Below, piece by piece: positions 17,142 through 26,301 of a stretch of DNA of 64,000 nucleotides. This DNA comes from Lysobacter sp. ISL-50 (GTDB taxonomy: Bacteria > Pseudomonadota > Gammaproteobacteria > Xanthomonadales > Xanthomonadaceae), in NCBI RefSeq assembly GCF_018612875.1, contig NZ_JAGGRI010000010.1:120395-184394 (forward strand), written 5' to 3'. The position numbers were made by a program, and so were the translations under genes. Numbering within the stretch: position 1 is the stretch's first letter; each line of letters opens with the position of its first letter. The notes below the pieces were generated by a model. The model was not told the DNA's origin and made no database searches. It worked only from the letters and a program-made list of their open reading frames with translations.

Positions 17142-18947
17142 ATGTCCACCTCGCCCACCGCCGCCGTCACGCTCTCGCGCGCGACCAAGTCCTTCATCGT
17201 CCTGATCGCGCTGCTGCAGGGATTGGCGCTGTATCTGATCCGGATCGGCGCGCGCTCGGACTCCGGTTTCGACATCTACTGGTACGTGATGGCCTTGTCG
17301 GTGCCGACGCTGATGCTGTTGTCGGTGCAGCGCCTGGACGATCGCCGCTTCTGGACCAACGCGCTCGGCGTGGCGGCGATCTATCTGCTGCTGGCGCTGT
17401 GGGCCGGCTGGAGCGCGACCGGCGCCCCCGACATCAAGGCCGGCGCGGTGCTGTGGCCGTTCGGCGCGACGCTGGCGATCGCCTTGTTCATCGCCCTGCC
17501 CTATCTGCAATGCCGGCTCGACCTCGGCCGCTGGCGCGCGCCGTACAGCGCCTTGTTCGAACACGGCTGGCAGAACGCGCTGACCTTGCTGCTCACCGCG
17601 GTGTTCGTCGGCATCTGCTGGGGCGTGCTGGGCTTGTGCGCGGTGCTGTTCAAACTGATCGGCATTCAATTCTTCAGCGATCTGTTCACCACCCGCAGCT
17701 TCGCCCATCTGGCCACCGGCGTCATGATCGGCCTGGGCGTGCTGGTCGGGCGCACCCAACAGCGGCCGGTGCAGGTGGCGCGGCAGATTCTGTTCGCGAT
17801 CTTCAAGGGACTGTTGCCGCTGGTGTCGCTGATCGCGCTGTTGTTCGTGATCAGCCTGCCGTTCACCGGCCTGGACGCGCTGTGGAGCACGCGCTCGGCG
17901 ACCCTGATCCTGATGAGCCTGATCGCGGTGATGGTGTTGTTCGTCAACGCGGTCTATCAGGACGGCGACGACGCGCCGCCGTACCCGCGCTGGCTGCGCC
18001 ACGTGGTCGATGCGGCGCTGCTGATCCTGCCGATCTACGCCGGCCTGGGCCTGTACGCGCTGAGTCTGCGCATCGGCCAATACGGCTGGACCGCGGAACG
18101 TTTCTGGGCCGTGCTCGCCTCGGTCGTGCTCAGCGCCTACGCCGTGGGCTACGCGGTGGCGGCGCTGCGTCCGCGCGCCGGATGGCTGCACGATCTCAAG
18201 CGCGTCAACGTCGGCGTGTCGCTGGTGATCCTGGCGCTGACGGTCGCGGCCAACTCGTGGCTGCTCGATCCGCACCGCTTGAGCGTCAACGATCAACTCG
18301 CGCGCCTGCGCGACGGCCGCAGCGAGCGCGAGCGTTTCGACCTGAGCCATCTGCGCTTCGACAGCGGCCGCCGCGGCTATCTGGCGCTGCAGGCGCTGGC
18401 CGGCGACAGCAAACTGTTCGACGCCAAGGAGCGCGCGCAGATCCAGCGCCTGCTGACGATGAAGAACAGCTGGGAATATCGCCAGGACGACAAACGCGAT
18501 CAGCAGGCGCGCACCGCTGCCGAAGCGCTGCGCCATATCAAGCCCGCCGCCGGCGTCGCCGCGCCCGATCCGCTGTGGCTGCAAGCGCTGGTCAGCGACA
18601 AGCTGCCGACGCCCGACTGCCTCAACGCCGATTCCGAATGCGTGCTGATGGCGCCGGACCTGGACAGCGACGGCCAGGCCGACTACCTGCTGTGCAACGC
18701 CAAGCAATGGGGCCCGGTCTGCTTCGTCTACGCGCGCGAGCAAGGCGTGTGGCGCAAGATCGGCCGCAACAGCAGCAGCTATCTCAACACCGAAGCCAAC
18801 GCAGTCGCGCCGGCGATGCGCGCCAATCAACTGCGCGTGGTGCCTCGCCGCTGGGCGGATTTCCAGCTCGGCGACACGGGTCCGACGATGCAGTTGGAAA
18901 TCGAACCGGCGCCCAGGAGCGATTGCGGACGTCCGCGCTGCGACTGA
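17142..18947 (+). CDS. DUF4153 polytopic membrane protein
   Basis: 601 residues from the ATG at 17142, preceded by AAAGGAA. The first ~380 residues contain about ten hydrophobic segments and the F-E-H-G-W-Q-N-A-L-T loop seen in DUF4153 proteins. The C-terminal ~220 residues are soluble, with a calcium-like D-L-D-S-D-G-Q-A-D-Y motif and two cysteine-containing stretches. Function unknown. It ends at a shared bidirectional terminator opposite the Rieske gene. Confidence 0.8.
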   Translation: MSTSPTAAVTLSRATKSFIVLIALLQGLALYLIRIGARSDSGFDIYWYVMALSVPTLMLLSVQRLDDRRFWTNALGVAAIYLLLALWAGWSATGAPDIKAGAVLWPFGATLAIALFIALPYLQCRLDLGRWRAPYSALFEHGWQNALTLLLTAVFVGICWGVLGLCAVLFKLIGIQFFSDLFTTRSFAHLATGVMIGLGVLVGRTQQRPVQVARQILFAIFKGLLPLVSLIALLFVISLPFTGLDALWSTRSATLILMSLIAVMVLFVNAVYQDGDDAPPYPRWLRHVVDAALLILPIYAGLGLYALSLRIGQYGWTAERFWAVLASVVLSAYAVGYAVAALRPRAGWLHDLKRVNVGVSLVILALTVAANSWLLDPHRLSVNDQLARLRDGRSERERFDLSHLRFDSGRRGYLALQALAGDSKLFDAKERAQIQRLLTMKNSWEYRQDDKRDQQARTAAEALRHIKPAAGVAAPDPLWLQALVSDKLPTPDCLNADSECVLMAPDLDSDGQADYLLCNAKQWGPVCFVYAREQGVWRKIGRNSSSYLNTEANAVAPAMRANQLRVVPRRWADFQLGDTGPTMQLEIEPAPRSDCGRPRCD

Positions 18948-18980
18948 TGAGGCGATCGTCGTTGCCGGCGAAGACGCGAT

Positions 18981-19005
18981 AACGCCGGCGGCCTGCGCCG
19001 GCGTT
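18981..19005. terminator. Bidirectional terminator between convergent genes
   Basis: Perfect 10-bp arms AACGCCGGCG and CGCCGGCGTT with a five-base loop. It lies between the plus-strand DUF4153 gene and the minus-strand Rieske gene. Short U tracts on either side make efficiency uncertain. Confidence 0.75.
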
Positions 19006-19013
19006 TCGTGCGA

Positions 19014-20027
19014 CTACAGCAGCAGACGCACCTCTCGCCGCGGCGCGTCTTCGGGCGCGGCGCCGGTGGTCCAGAACGTCTCGACCCAAGGCCGCACCAG
19101 ATCGAGTTGAGTCGAAGCGCTCCGCACCTGCGGAAAACGCCGCAGATTATCGGCCTGCAAGGCCAGCATGCGCGCGTCCTGATCGTTGACGCGCTTGAGC
19201 AGCGGCCACACCAGCGCGTGCACCAGCCACGCCGGCGCCCAGCGGTTCTCGACATGCAAGGTCGCGAACACCGCCGTGCGTTCGGCGCTGATCGGGGTGA
19301 AATGCAGACTGATGCGGACGATGCCGCCGTTGAGGTAGCGGTATTCGATCTGCGCGCTGCTGGGAGCCTCGAACAAGGCCCGCTCGCTTTCGCGCGGCGA
19401 TTCGAACAGGCGGTAGAGCAGGCCCGACTGTTGCGACTGGCCGCGGTACGACACGCTGAAGCCGGCATCGGTCGGTTCGAAATGCGCCGTCATGGCCTCG
19501 CGCGCCCCGCCGCGCCGCACCAGCCCCGGGTGAATCCAGTGCGTGTGCATCGGATCGAGGAAATTCTCTATCGCATCGATCACATGCGCACACCACTGCG
19601 TTTGCCAGACGAAACGCCGCGACCCGGCGGGATTGCGCCGCACCATGGCCGGCAGTTCGCCTTCATCGCATCCATCCAATCGCAGCCAGATCAAGCCATC
19701 GTGCTCGCGCACCGCGACCGCGCGCACCCGCACCTGCGGCAAGGCGCATTCCGGCGGCATGCCGGGAATCGCGCACAAACGGCCTTGCGAATCGAAGCGC
19801 CAGCCGTGATACGGACAGGTGATGCCGCCGCCGGCGGCGACGCCGGCCGACAACGGCGCATGCCGATGCGGACAGCGATCCTCCAACGCGAAGGCGTGAC
19901 CGCTTTCATCGCGGACCAGCGCCACCGGCCGATCGAGCACCGTCACCGCGACCGGCGCGCGCTTGAGCCGGTTCGCGCACAAGGCCGGGAACCAGCGCGC
20001 GTAGTGCGACGGATGCCAGTCGCTCAT
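19014..20027 (-). CDS. Rieske non-haem iron oxygenase, terminal component
   Basis: 337 residues. The N-terminal Rieske [2Fe-2S] ligands are C52-P-H54 and C71-P-Y-H74 (with G-W). The catalytic domain keeps the mononuclear iron triad D158-x2-H161-x4-H166 in the E-N-F-L-D-P-M-H segment. It resembles PaO/VanA-type single-component oxygenases. Such enzymes hydroxylate or demethylate small molecules and need a separate reductase, which I do not find nearby. It is last in a minus-strand operon after the GNAT-fold gene (73-base gap) and ATP-grasp gene, suggesting a tailoring step on their product. Confidence 0.9.
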   Translation of the reverse strand: MSDWHPSHYARWFPALCANRLKRAPVAVTVLDRPVALVRDESGHAFALEDRCPHRHAPLSAGVAAGGGITCPYHGWRFDSQGRLCAIPGMPPECALPQVRVRAVAVREHDGLIWLRLDGCDEGELPAMVRRNPAGSRRFVWQTQWCAHVIDAIENFLDPMHTHWIHPGLVRRGGAREAMTAHFEPTDAGFSVSYRGQSQQSGLLYRLFESPRESERALFEAPSSAQIEYRYLNGGIVRISLHFTPISAERTAVFATLHVENRWAPAWLVHALVWPLLKRVNDQDARMLALQADNLRRFPQVRSASTQLDLVRPWVETFWTTGAAPEDAPRREVRLLL

Positions 20028-20100
20028 GCCGGCCCACCGGCTTGCGCGATGCCGGGCCGCATCGGGATGTCCAGCGCTCGATGGAAGGCAAGTGGCGGCG

Positions 20101-21213
20101 TCATAGCTCGAATCTTCGCATGAGCGGCACCCCGAGCCGGCGGGTCAGCGCCGACAGCCACGCCAATGCCTGTCGGGTCCTGGCCGGCAGATGGCGCGCA
20201 TAGACCGCGCTGTACTCGATGCTGGGCTGCCCGCCGCGCAAGCGCTTGAACCCGGCCGCGCCGGCGCTGAAGTTGATGTCGCAGCCATCGCGGATCGCGT
20301 GTTCGAACGTCATCGCGGTCAACAGCCGATACAGGCCCATACGCTGCGGCAGCGCCGTGTCGTAACCGACGATCGGCGTGGTCAGCGTCCGCCCCTGGCG
20401 GAACTGCCCCGCGATGCAGATCAACTGGCCGCCTTCGTCGCGGAAGCCGTCGAACTGCAGCAACCCGGCGCGGTGCCATCGGCGCATGAACTCGGCGGTG
20501 TAGTGCGGATTGCAGCGCGAATACTTGCCGATATAGAGCCGCTCGTACAACCACGCGATGCGCGCGTAATCGTCTTCGCCGATATCGGCGTCGCTGGCCC
20601 GACGCGGTTGCGTCGCCGCCAGCTTGAGATCGACCTTGAGGTTATGCCGCTGCCGCGCAAGCGCAGCCACGTCGCGGAACAGATACACCTGACGGCTCGG
20701 AATCAGCACGAAGCCCAGACGCTCACATTCGGCCAACCAATCGCGATGATCGACTTCGTTGAGCGAGCGCAACCAGATCGCGTGGCCCGGCCAGCGCTGC
20801 AAGGCCTCGTCGAGCAATTGCGGAACCGACACCAGCGAATGCGACGGATACAGATTGGTCGATAGCCACCAGTTGTTGATCGCGACAGCGCGATCGATCC
20901 GCGCCGCGCGCAGGCCGGCATCGACGCCGCGACCGGCGACGCTCAGCAGCGGCGCCGCGATCTTTGGCGCATAACGTTCGGCCTCTTCGATCGCGTAGCG
21001 GCCGTAGGTCGTTCGCGGTGAGCAGATCCAGGCGTTGTCCGGCTCGTCGTCGTTGATCGTGACCGGAAACAGCGCCTCGCCGCTGCCGATGCGATCCACC
21101 CGGGTGCGCAGGTTGGACACCAAGTCCTGCACCGCGACTTGCGCATGCACCTGCAGGAACGCCAGCGCCCGCGCGTTGAAGTCGTCGATATCGTGCGCGG
21201 GCGCCGGGCTCAT
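20101..21213 (-). CDS. FemAB/GNAT-fold (BioF2-like) transferase
   Basis: 370 residues from the ATG at 21213, whose ATGA overlaps the ATP-grasp stop; the longer frame upstream is antisense to that gene. The C-terminal half (about 200-350) has the acyltransferase pattern W-L-Y-E-R-L-Y, G-G-Q-L-I-C-I-A-G-Q, and F-S-A-G-A-A-G-F-K-R-L-R-G-G, as in Acetyltransf_6/FemX-like proteins. These use acyl-CoA or aminoacyl-tRNA to make amide bonds. The donor and acceptor here are unknown. Tight coupling to an ATP-grasp enzyme and a Rieske oxygenase suggests one pathway. Confidence 0.75.
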   Translation of the reverse strand: MSPAPAHDIDDFNARALAFLQVHAQVAVQDLVSNLRTRVDRIGSGEALFPVTINDDEPDNAWICSPRTTYGRYAIEEAERYAPKIAAPLLSVAGRGVDAGLRAARIDRAVAINNWWLSTNLYPSHSLVSVPQLLDEALQRWPGHAIWLRSLNEVDHRDWLAECERLGFVLIPSRQVYLFRDVAALARQRHNLKVDLKLAATQPRRASDADIGEDDYARIAWLYERLYIGKYSRCNPHYTAEFMRRWHRAGLLQFDGFRDEGGQLICIAGQFRQGRTLTTPIVGYDTALPQRMGLYRLLTAMTFEHAIRDGCDINFSAGAAGFKRLRGGQPSIEYSAVYARHLPARTRQALAWLSALTRRLGVPLMRRFEL

Positions 21214-22367
21214 AGATCCGGCAGATCCTCGCCGTCCCACTCGATATCCCGCGTCGCCGCTTCGCGCAGGCTGCAGCCGCGCGAGAGCGCGATTCCTGCG
21301 AAAGCGGCGATATCCACCAGCCCGCCAAGCGGCGGCAGGCGATCGCCGGGCAACGACAGGACATCGTCCGCGCGCCGATAGTCGTGCAACCACTGTTTCA
21401 CGCCGCCATGCTTGACTGCCTGCGCGAGCCCGGCGCTGAGCATCACACCCGCCAACATCTTCGGCCGCGGCGCACGCGGCTCGATGCATGCCATGTCTTC
21501 GCCCATCAACGCCGCCGGCAGTCCATCGCCGGGCGCGAACAGGTGCACGCCGCTGATCGCGCGCGGATTGCATTCCAGCACCGTCGCCGTGCCGTCGTCG
21601 CCGATGATCCAGTCGAAGGAAATCTGCCCGGTGAAATCGATCTTGCGCACGAAGCGCTCAACGAAGTCGCGGATCGCCGCGTTCGGCGCCGGTTCGAAAT
21701 AGAAACTGGAACTGCGATTGATCCGATACGCCGGCCGATACATCGAATGCGCGAGCAGCCGGCCGCGATCGGCGATGCTGTACGAACACAACTCGGTGCC
21801 GGCGTGGAAGCGCTGCGCGACCCAGGTCTGAGCGAGCCCCAACGGCGGCGCATCCTCCGGCATGCCGTGCGGATACAGGCGCACATGCACGCCGAAGCGC
21901 GAGTATTCCGGCTTCAGCACCAGCGGCCGCCCATCGGCCCAGTTGCGTGCTTCGTGCAGATTCGCGACCGCCAGACTGTCCGGCACGTTGGCGCCGCAGC
22001 CCTGCGCCAACTCGAGGAAACGCCGTTTACTGTGCAGCGCCCTGAGCTTGTCGAAATCGTCCACGAGCACGCGCAAGGACTGCGGCAACGCGCTGCGATA
22101 ACGCGAAAGCGCGAAGACCTCCTCGCAGGTGGGCACCAGCAGGTCGATGCGCTCGTCCGAGACGATGCGCGCGAGTGTGGCGACGAACGCGGCCGGTTGC
22201 GAACGCGGCGGCGGCAAGCGATGCGCGCGCGTCACCGAACGCGACCACGCGCTCAGGCGGCAAGACACGCTGTCGGCGACGTGAGCGGTCCAGGCCGCGC
22301 GATGGAAGTGTCGCGCCAACTCCAAGGCGGCGGGGGCTCTGGGGCCCAGTATGAGTACCTTGGCCAT
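21210..22367 (-). CDS. ATP-grasp ligase of unknown substrate
   Basis: 385 residues. An N-terminal pre-ATP-grasp domain has V-L-I-L-G-P-R-A-P-A-A-L-E-L-A and V-P-T-C-E-E-V-F. The ATP-grasp fold follows with P-L-V-L-K-P-E-Y-S-R-F-G (ATP lysine and loop), F-D-W-I-I-G-D-D-G, and the metal-binding L-E-C-N-P-R-A-I-S-G. It should join a carboxylate to an amine through an acyl-phosphate. It is first in the minus-strand operon, transcribed away from the nuclease effector. About 320 bases of unusually AT-rich DNA lie upstream. Substrate cannot be inferred. Confidence 0.85.
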   Translation of the reverse strand: MAKVLILGPRAPAALELARHFHRAAWTAHVADSVSCRLSAWSRSVTRAHRLPPPRSQPAAFVATLARIVSDERIDLLVPTCEEVFALSRYRSALPQSLRVLVDDFDKLRALHSKRRFLELAQGCGANVPDSLAVANLHEARNWADGRPLVLKPEYSRFGVHVRLYPHGMPEDAPPLGLAQTWVAQRFHAGTELCSYSIADRGRLLAHSMYRPAYRINRSSSFYFEPAPNAAIRDFVERFVRKIDFTGQISFDWIIGDDGTATVLECNPRAISGVHLFAPGDGLPAALMGEDMACIEPRAPRPKMLAGVMLSAGLAQAVKHGGVKQWLHDYRRADDVLSLPGDRLPPLGGLVDIAAFAGIALSRGCSLREAATRDIEWDGEDLPDL

Positions 22368-22687
22368 GTGTCATTGCGGTCCGGCGCTTCACCGTCCGTC
22401 AGCCCTCCCTTTGCTTGCGTTTCGTTGTCTGGGCGCGCCCAAAAGCCGGGATCGAGAATGAAAGATGCCACATCAAATGCATACGGCATCTTATTACACA
22501 TCTAATTCGCATATTTTTCATGTATTTCGTGCAAAACCGCTCTGCTCCACATCGCGCTACATGTCCTGAATGATTCGCTCATGTTCTACTTGGATTGGAG
22601 GGACAGTCTCTGCGCCGCCCCGGCCCCGCCAAACGACGAAGTCCCGGTGCGCGGCTCTTTACAAGGACATCTCAAGGACGGTTAGTC
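22368..22687. promoter_or_regulatory. AT-rich divergent promoter region
   Basis: 320 bases between the divergent ATP-grasp and effector genes. Bases 22460-22570 are markedly AT-rich (for example CATATTTTTCATGTATTTCG) compared with the GC-rich chromosome. It should contain promoters in both directions, but I cannot assign boxes. The low GC is consistent with acquired DNA and possible H-NS/MvaT-type silencing (inference). AAGGAC precedes the effector ATG at 22688. Confidence 0.5.
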
Positions 22688-24808
22688 ATGAACGACACAG
22701 TACGCCTGCGCACCATTAATCTTGCCGCACTCGCTTCCGCAACCGGCGACGATGGTAGCGTTGATCTCAATCGCTTCACGGCGCGGCGCCTCATCCTCAA
22801 CAACACCAACGTTGGCGGTGTCGATACCAAAGCGCTCGTCGCCGAAATCGCGGCGTCCGATGCCTACAAACAGACGCCGACCGGGCCGAAGATCGAAGCG
22901 TTGCTCGAGAACATCAAATCTCAGCTCTCGGTCGCCGAACGCGTGCGCTTCGCCCAGGACATCGATCAGGCCAACATTAACGAGTCGTGGCTCAAGCGTA
23001 ACTTCGAGAAGTACGTTTTCGAACCGGCGACCGCCGGATACATCTATGTCGATAGCGCCACCCAAAAAGCTGCAACGAGCGCCGACCAGTACGCCAGCGA
23101 CGCGCTGCGTGACGCTAGGCAATGGGGTCAACAAGTCGCATCCGGAGCCAACACCAGCGCACCAAAATGGGTCGGAGAGATCGTCAAAGACGCCGCCGGC
23201 GACGCCCAGGAAACCTACGGCATCATCAAGGGCGCCGCGCAAGGCGGCATGGATGCGATCAGCGGCACGTATGACCTCGGAAAGTTCGCGATCAAGTTCG
23301 GAACCGATGAGAACTTCCGCAACCTCGTCATCGCGACAGCCGCGCATTACACGGCAAAAGTCGTCGATGACCCCAGCCGCCTGACCGAAGACGTCAAGAA
23401 GGGCGTCACCAAGGCCTGGGATGATTGGAACGCGGGCCTTGAGAAAGCGAAAGCCGAAGGAAAAGAGCGCGAATACCTAGGTAAGGCCGAGGGCCAGATC
23501 GGCTTCGAGATTGCGACCGCTCTGATTCCGCCCGCCGCGCTCGCAAAGGTCGCCAAGATAGGCAAGCTGACCGATGCCGTCGCTGACGCGGTGCCAGGCG
23601 GCCCCGCTGCCCAAAAAGCTTCGAGAGAGCTTGCAGACGAATTCGGCGAAACCGTCAGAGAGCTTGCCGCGGACCGCGGGAAGTTCCAAAAAACAGCCGA
23701 CGATCTCTTCAACGCGCACGTCAATCAGGCTCGCTCGCAAGGAAACCTCGAGGCTCTCGTCACCGCAGCCAAAAGGGACGGGCATATCGGCGCCCTGCTC
23801 GACAGCGGCGCGCTGACACCCAAGGAACTGAATTATCTGGCCCGGCAGGATCACCAGATGTTCGGCGGCGACGAAGGATTCAACAGGGCCCTGGAGGCTT
23901 GGTCGAAACGTCAGGGCAAGGAGATAACGAATAAGGATGTCGGTGATATCGCCGAGGCCGCTGTCGCCTACAAGGTGGCGAAGACCGGCGACTACGGCAG
24001 CCTCATGCCGATCCAGAATAAATCCGGGCATGGCAATGATCTCGTTGGTTTCAACAAGGACACAGGGAAATGGGAGCATATCGAGGTCAAGGGATCGCAG
24101 GTCGGCAAGCCGGCGACGCAAACGGGAGATCCGGAAGGTCTGGCGCTCGGGCGATTGCAAAAAGCGGTTGACGCAAAGAGCCACTGGAAGGAGCAAAATG
24201 TCTGGGACCCCGGCATGCAAGACGTCGCTCGACGCATTCTGGATGAGGCGGCTGGAAAAAATGGCAGAAAGCTCGACATAGATGGGCAATGGGCTCGCGT
24301 AAGCATTGAGCGCGATGCATCCGGAAAATTGAAGGTCAGCGATCCGGATATCCAGCCTTGGGTTAAACCGGTGCAGCAGAAAGGCGATCTCGGCGCGCCC
24401 CAGTCCACGCGGCATGCGTCTTTGGAAGCGAGCGAGGGAGATCGCCAGCCACCAGACTTGCGGGCCGATGTTCGCGTATCCGCTAATGATCAGGCAATGT
24501 TCGACAAACTGCGCCAAGCCGTGCCCCAACTCTCCGAAGACGCCGCTTGGCATGGCGTGCAGGAGTCCAAACGCAACGGCATCGAACGCGTGGATCAGAT
24601 CGGAAGAACGGCAGTCGTCGGAGACAAACTATGGATCGAAGGAACGACGCCAGGCTATTGGGCTACGATCTCGACGTCGGACGGGGTTCCTGCGGCCTCT
24701 GAAACGAGGCAGAATCTAGCCGCTATCAATGAATCGCGCGAGCAGAAACTAGCTGCGATAGCGGCGCAAACGCCCCCGGATGATCCGGGTCGCGGTCCTC
24801 GAATATAG
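22688..24808 (+). CDS. Antibacterial nuclease effector, PD-(D/E)XK domain with XVIPCD-like tail
   Basis: 706 residues from the ATG at 22688 (AAGGAC upstream; the frame opens 31 codons earlier). Residues 1-265 are an unrecognised helical, charged region. About 269-292 form a Gly/Ala/Ile hydrophobic patch like pre-toxin regions of polymorphic toxins. Residues 415-560 look like a restriction-endonuclease fold: helix G-D-I-A-E-A-A-V-A-Y, then G-H-G-N-D451-L-V-G-F, then I-E466-V-K468-G. This is the D-(14)-ExK geometry of PD-(D/E)XK nucleases. Residues about 597-706 (A-M-F-D-K-L-R-Q-A-V, then G-I-E-R-V-D-Q-I) resemble the XVIPCD signal of Xanthomonadales type IV secretion effectors. It is followed by a probable immunity gene after 14 bases. 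It has no Sec signal. Confidence 0.65.
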   Translation: MNDTVRLRTINLAALASATGDDGSVDLNRFTARRLILNNTNVGGVDTKALVAEIAASDAYKQTPTGPKIEALLENIKSQLSVAERVRFAQDIDQANINESWLKRNFEKYVFEPATAGYIYVDSATQKAATSADQYASDALRDARQWGQQVASGANTSAPKWVGEIVKDAAGDAQETYGIIKGAAQGGMDAISGTYDLGKFAIKFGTDENFRNLVIATAAHYTAKVVDDPSRLTEDVKKGVTKAWDDWNAGLEKAKAEGKEREYLGKAEGQIGFEIATALIPPAALAKVAKIGKLTDAVADAVPGGPAAQKASRELADEFGETVRELAADRGKFQKTADDLFNAHVNQARSQGNLEALVTAAKRDGHIGALLDSGALTPKELNYLARQDHQMFGGDEGFNRALEAWSKRQGKEITNKDVGDIAEAAVAYKVAKTGDYGSLMPIQNKSGHGNDLVGFNKDTGKWEHIEVKGSQVGKPATQTGDPEGLALGRLQKAVDAKSHWKEQNVWDPGMQDVARRILDEAAGKNGRKLDIDGQWARVSIERDASGKLKVSDPDIQPWVKPVQQKGDLGAPQSTRHASLEASEGDRQPPDLRADVRVSANDQAMFDKLRQAVPQLSEDAAWHGVQESKRNGIERVDQIGRTAVVGDKLWIEGTTPGYWATISTSDGVPAASETRQNLAAINESREQKLAAIAAQTPPDDPGRGPRI

Positions 24809-24822
24809 AAGCAATCTCCGCC

Positions 24823-26301
24823 ATGGGTTCGTCATTCGAACACAGTGCATTTCCAGGGCAATCAATGATGAAGCCGCCTAAGTTTCATGCAAAGCAGAAG
24901 AAGATGTTCAAAGAGACGCACGAGTGGCTCTCACGATCTTCGGCGGAAGAGTACATTAGTAGCTCCATCGACATATTGACCAATTACATCAATTCGGACG
25001 CCATTTCCACGACAACAAACCCACTCATCCGGATAAGAAATGTAGCCGTGCACTATTCGGCTGCAGCCTGTGATGCTCTCGCGCGCGGAGACATCTCGCA
25101 ACTTGCGGATTATTTCAGTTGGGGTATAACGTTCCGTAGCCTATGGTGCCGGGTCCACGGACCCGATTTTCTGTCTCGACCGACGCAGAGCATCTTAGTC
25201 AGGGAGTTCTTTGAAGGCATTTGCGCTGCCGGGCCGATTGTTTTGTCGCAATGGAAGATGGCCGAACAAGGCGCATACTTCTTTATCCAGGCCATCGAGC
25301 ATGACGCCAGAGTCAACAGCCACTCCGCACGCCATATTAGTAACGGCACGACTGATGCTTTATTCGCTGCACTGTTTTCAGAAGCATTTCAATTGCCGAC
25401 TACCTTCCGTCCAGTAGAACCGCTGATTTCCGAATACAGGCAATTACTCATGGTCCGTAACACAAGGGACGAGCCTGCCTTTCGCCAAGCAATGTTTGCC
25501 GCCGCGGAGTTTCATGTAAGCCGAAGCAAGTACGGTACAGACAAGAAGTCCTACGAGTTTGAGGATGATTTCGATCAGGTGTTTCCGATCGAATTGCTCG
25601 CGATCCAGTCGCTGCGTCGCCGCGACAGACTCCCGGGCTTCGCGACCGGCCACCCCTTGGTCGATTCCGTGTGGCCGATCGTCCGCGACCTTCCCTTCGT
25701 CGAACACCCTCTCGCCGCCGCGCTCGAAAAGAAACTCCAGCAGGTGATGCCGGGTTTCGTCCCGGACTTGGCGGCTGCACGCGCGCGTGCCATCGCGCCG
25801 ACGCCGGCGATGTCCGTTGCGCAGCCCCATGCTGCTCCCGATCCGGAAATGAAGCTCGCGGCCATTCGCGCTTACCTGGACGACGGCGGCGTGGACTACT
25901 TCTACGACACCTTGCAGAACAGCGCGACTTTGATGTGGGTCGATCATCGCGAGGACGATGCCGATATCGTACTGACCGCCGCGGAACATCTGGGCCTTGA
26001 TGAGAAAACCCTCTCGGCCGACTGGACGTCGGAACCAGGCCTGAACATCGAGTACCGCGGCAAGATCACAGCAGTGCCCTACCCCAACGATTTCGCCGAC
26101 CGCGACACCACGATCGTCACGCTCAACGAGATCATCAAGCCCGACTACGAGTTGCGCTGGGCGATCGCCAGCAATGGCAGCGACACTCTCGGCCTACTCC
26201 CCCTATCCCGGGCGCAGTGGGAAAGCCTGGAGGCGACCCACCCTCAACAGATCGCCGAGCTATTCCGCAAGATCGCTCCCGGAAGTGTCATGTTCGGGTA
26301 G
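24823..26301 (+). CDS. Probable immunity protein (Imm49-like) for the nuclease effector
   Basis: 492 residues; M15/M16 (24865 or 24868) are alternative starts, as no good ribosome-binding site marks the first ATG. No signal peptide or membrane segment, as expected for protection against a cytoplasmic nuclease. Residues about 50-300 are helical and resemble the Imm49 family (A-V-H-Y-S-A-A-A-C-D-A-L-A-R-G, and later F-R-Q-A-M-F-A-A-A-E-F-H). Residues about 345-492 form a second alpha/beta domain I do not recognise. Base composition shifts from AT-rich to GC-rich near 25565, suggesting a chimera. Function is inferred mainly from position behind the toxin. Confidence 0.55.
   Translation: MGSSFEHSAFPGQSMMKPPKFHAKQKKMFKETHEWLSRSSAEEYISSSIDILTNYINSDAISTTTNPLIRIRNVAVHYSAAACDALARGDISQLADYFSWGITFRSLWCRVHGPDFLSRPTQSILVREFFEGICAAGPIVLSQWKMAEQGAYFFIQAIEHDARVNSHSARHISNGTTDALFAALFSEAFQLPTTFRPVEPLISEYRQLLMVRNTRDEPAFRQAMFAAAEFHVSRSKYGTDKKSYEFEDDFDQVFPIELLAIQSLRRRDRLPGFATGHPLVDSVWPIVRDLPFVEHPLAAALEKKLQQVMPGFVPDLAAARARAIAPTPAMSVAQPHAAPDPEMKLAAIRAYLDDGGVDYFYDTLQNSATLMWVDHREDDADIVLTAAEHLGLDEKTLSADWTSEPGLNIEYRGKITAVPYPNDFADRDTTIVTLNEIIKPDYELRWAIASNGSDTLGLLPLSRAQWESLEATHPQQIAELFRKIAPGSVMFG

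Noticed and set aside
20101..21573. N-terminally extended version of the FemAB/GNAT-fold gene
   Set aside because: The extra 120 codons are antisense-phase shadow within the ATP-grasp gene. The ATGA overlap at 21210-21213 gives a natural start.
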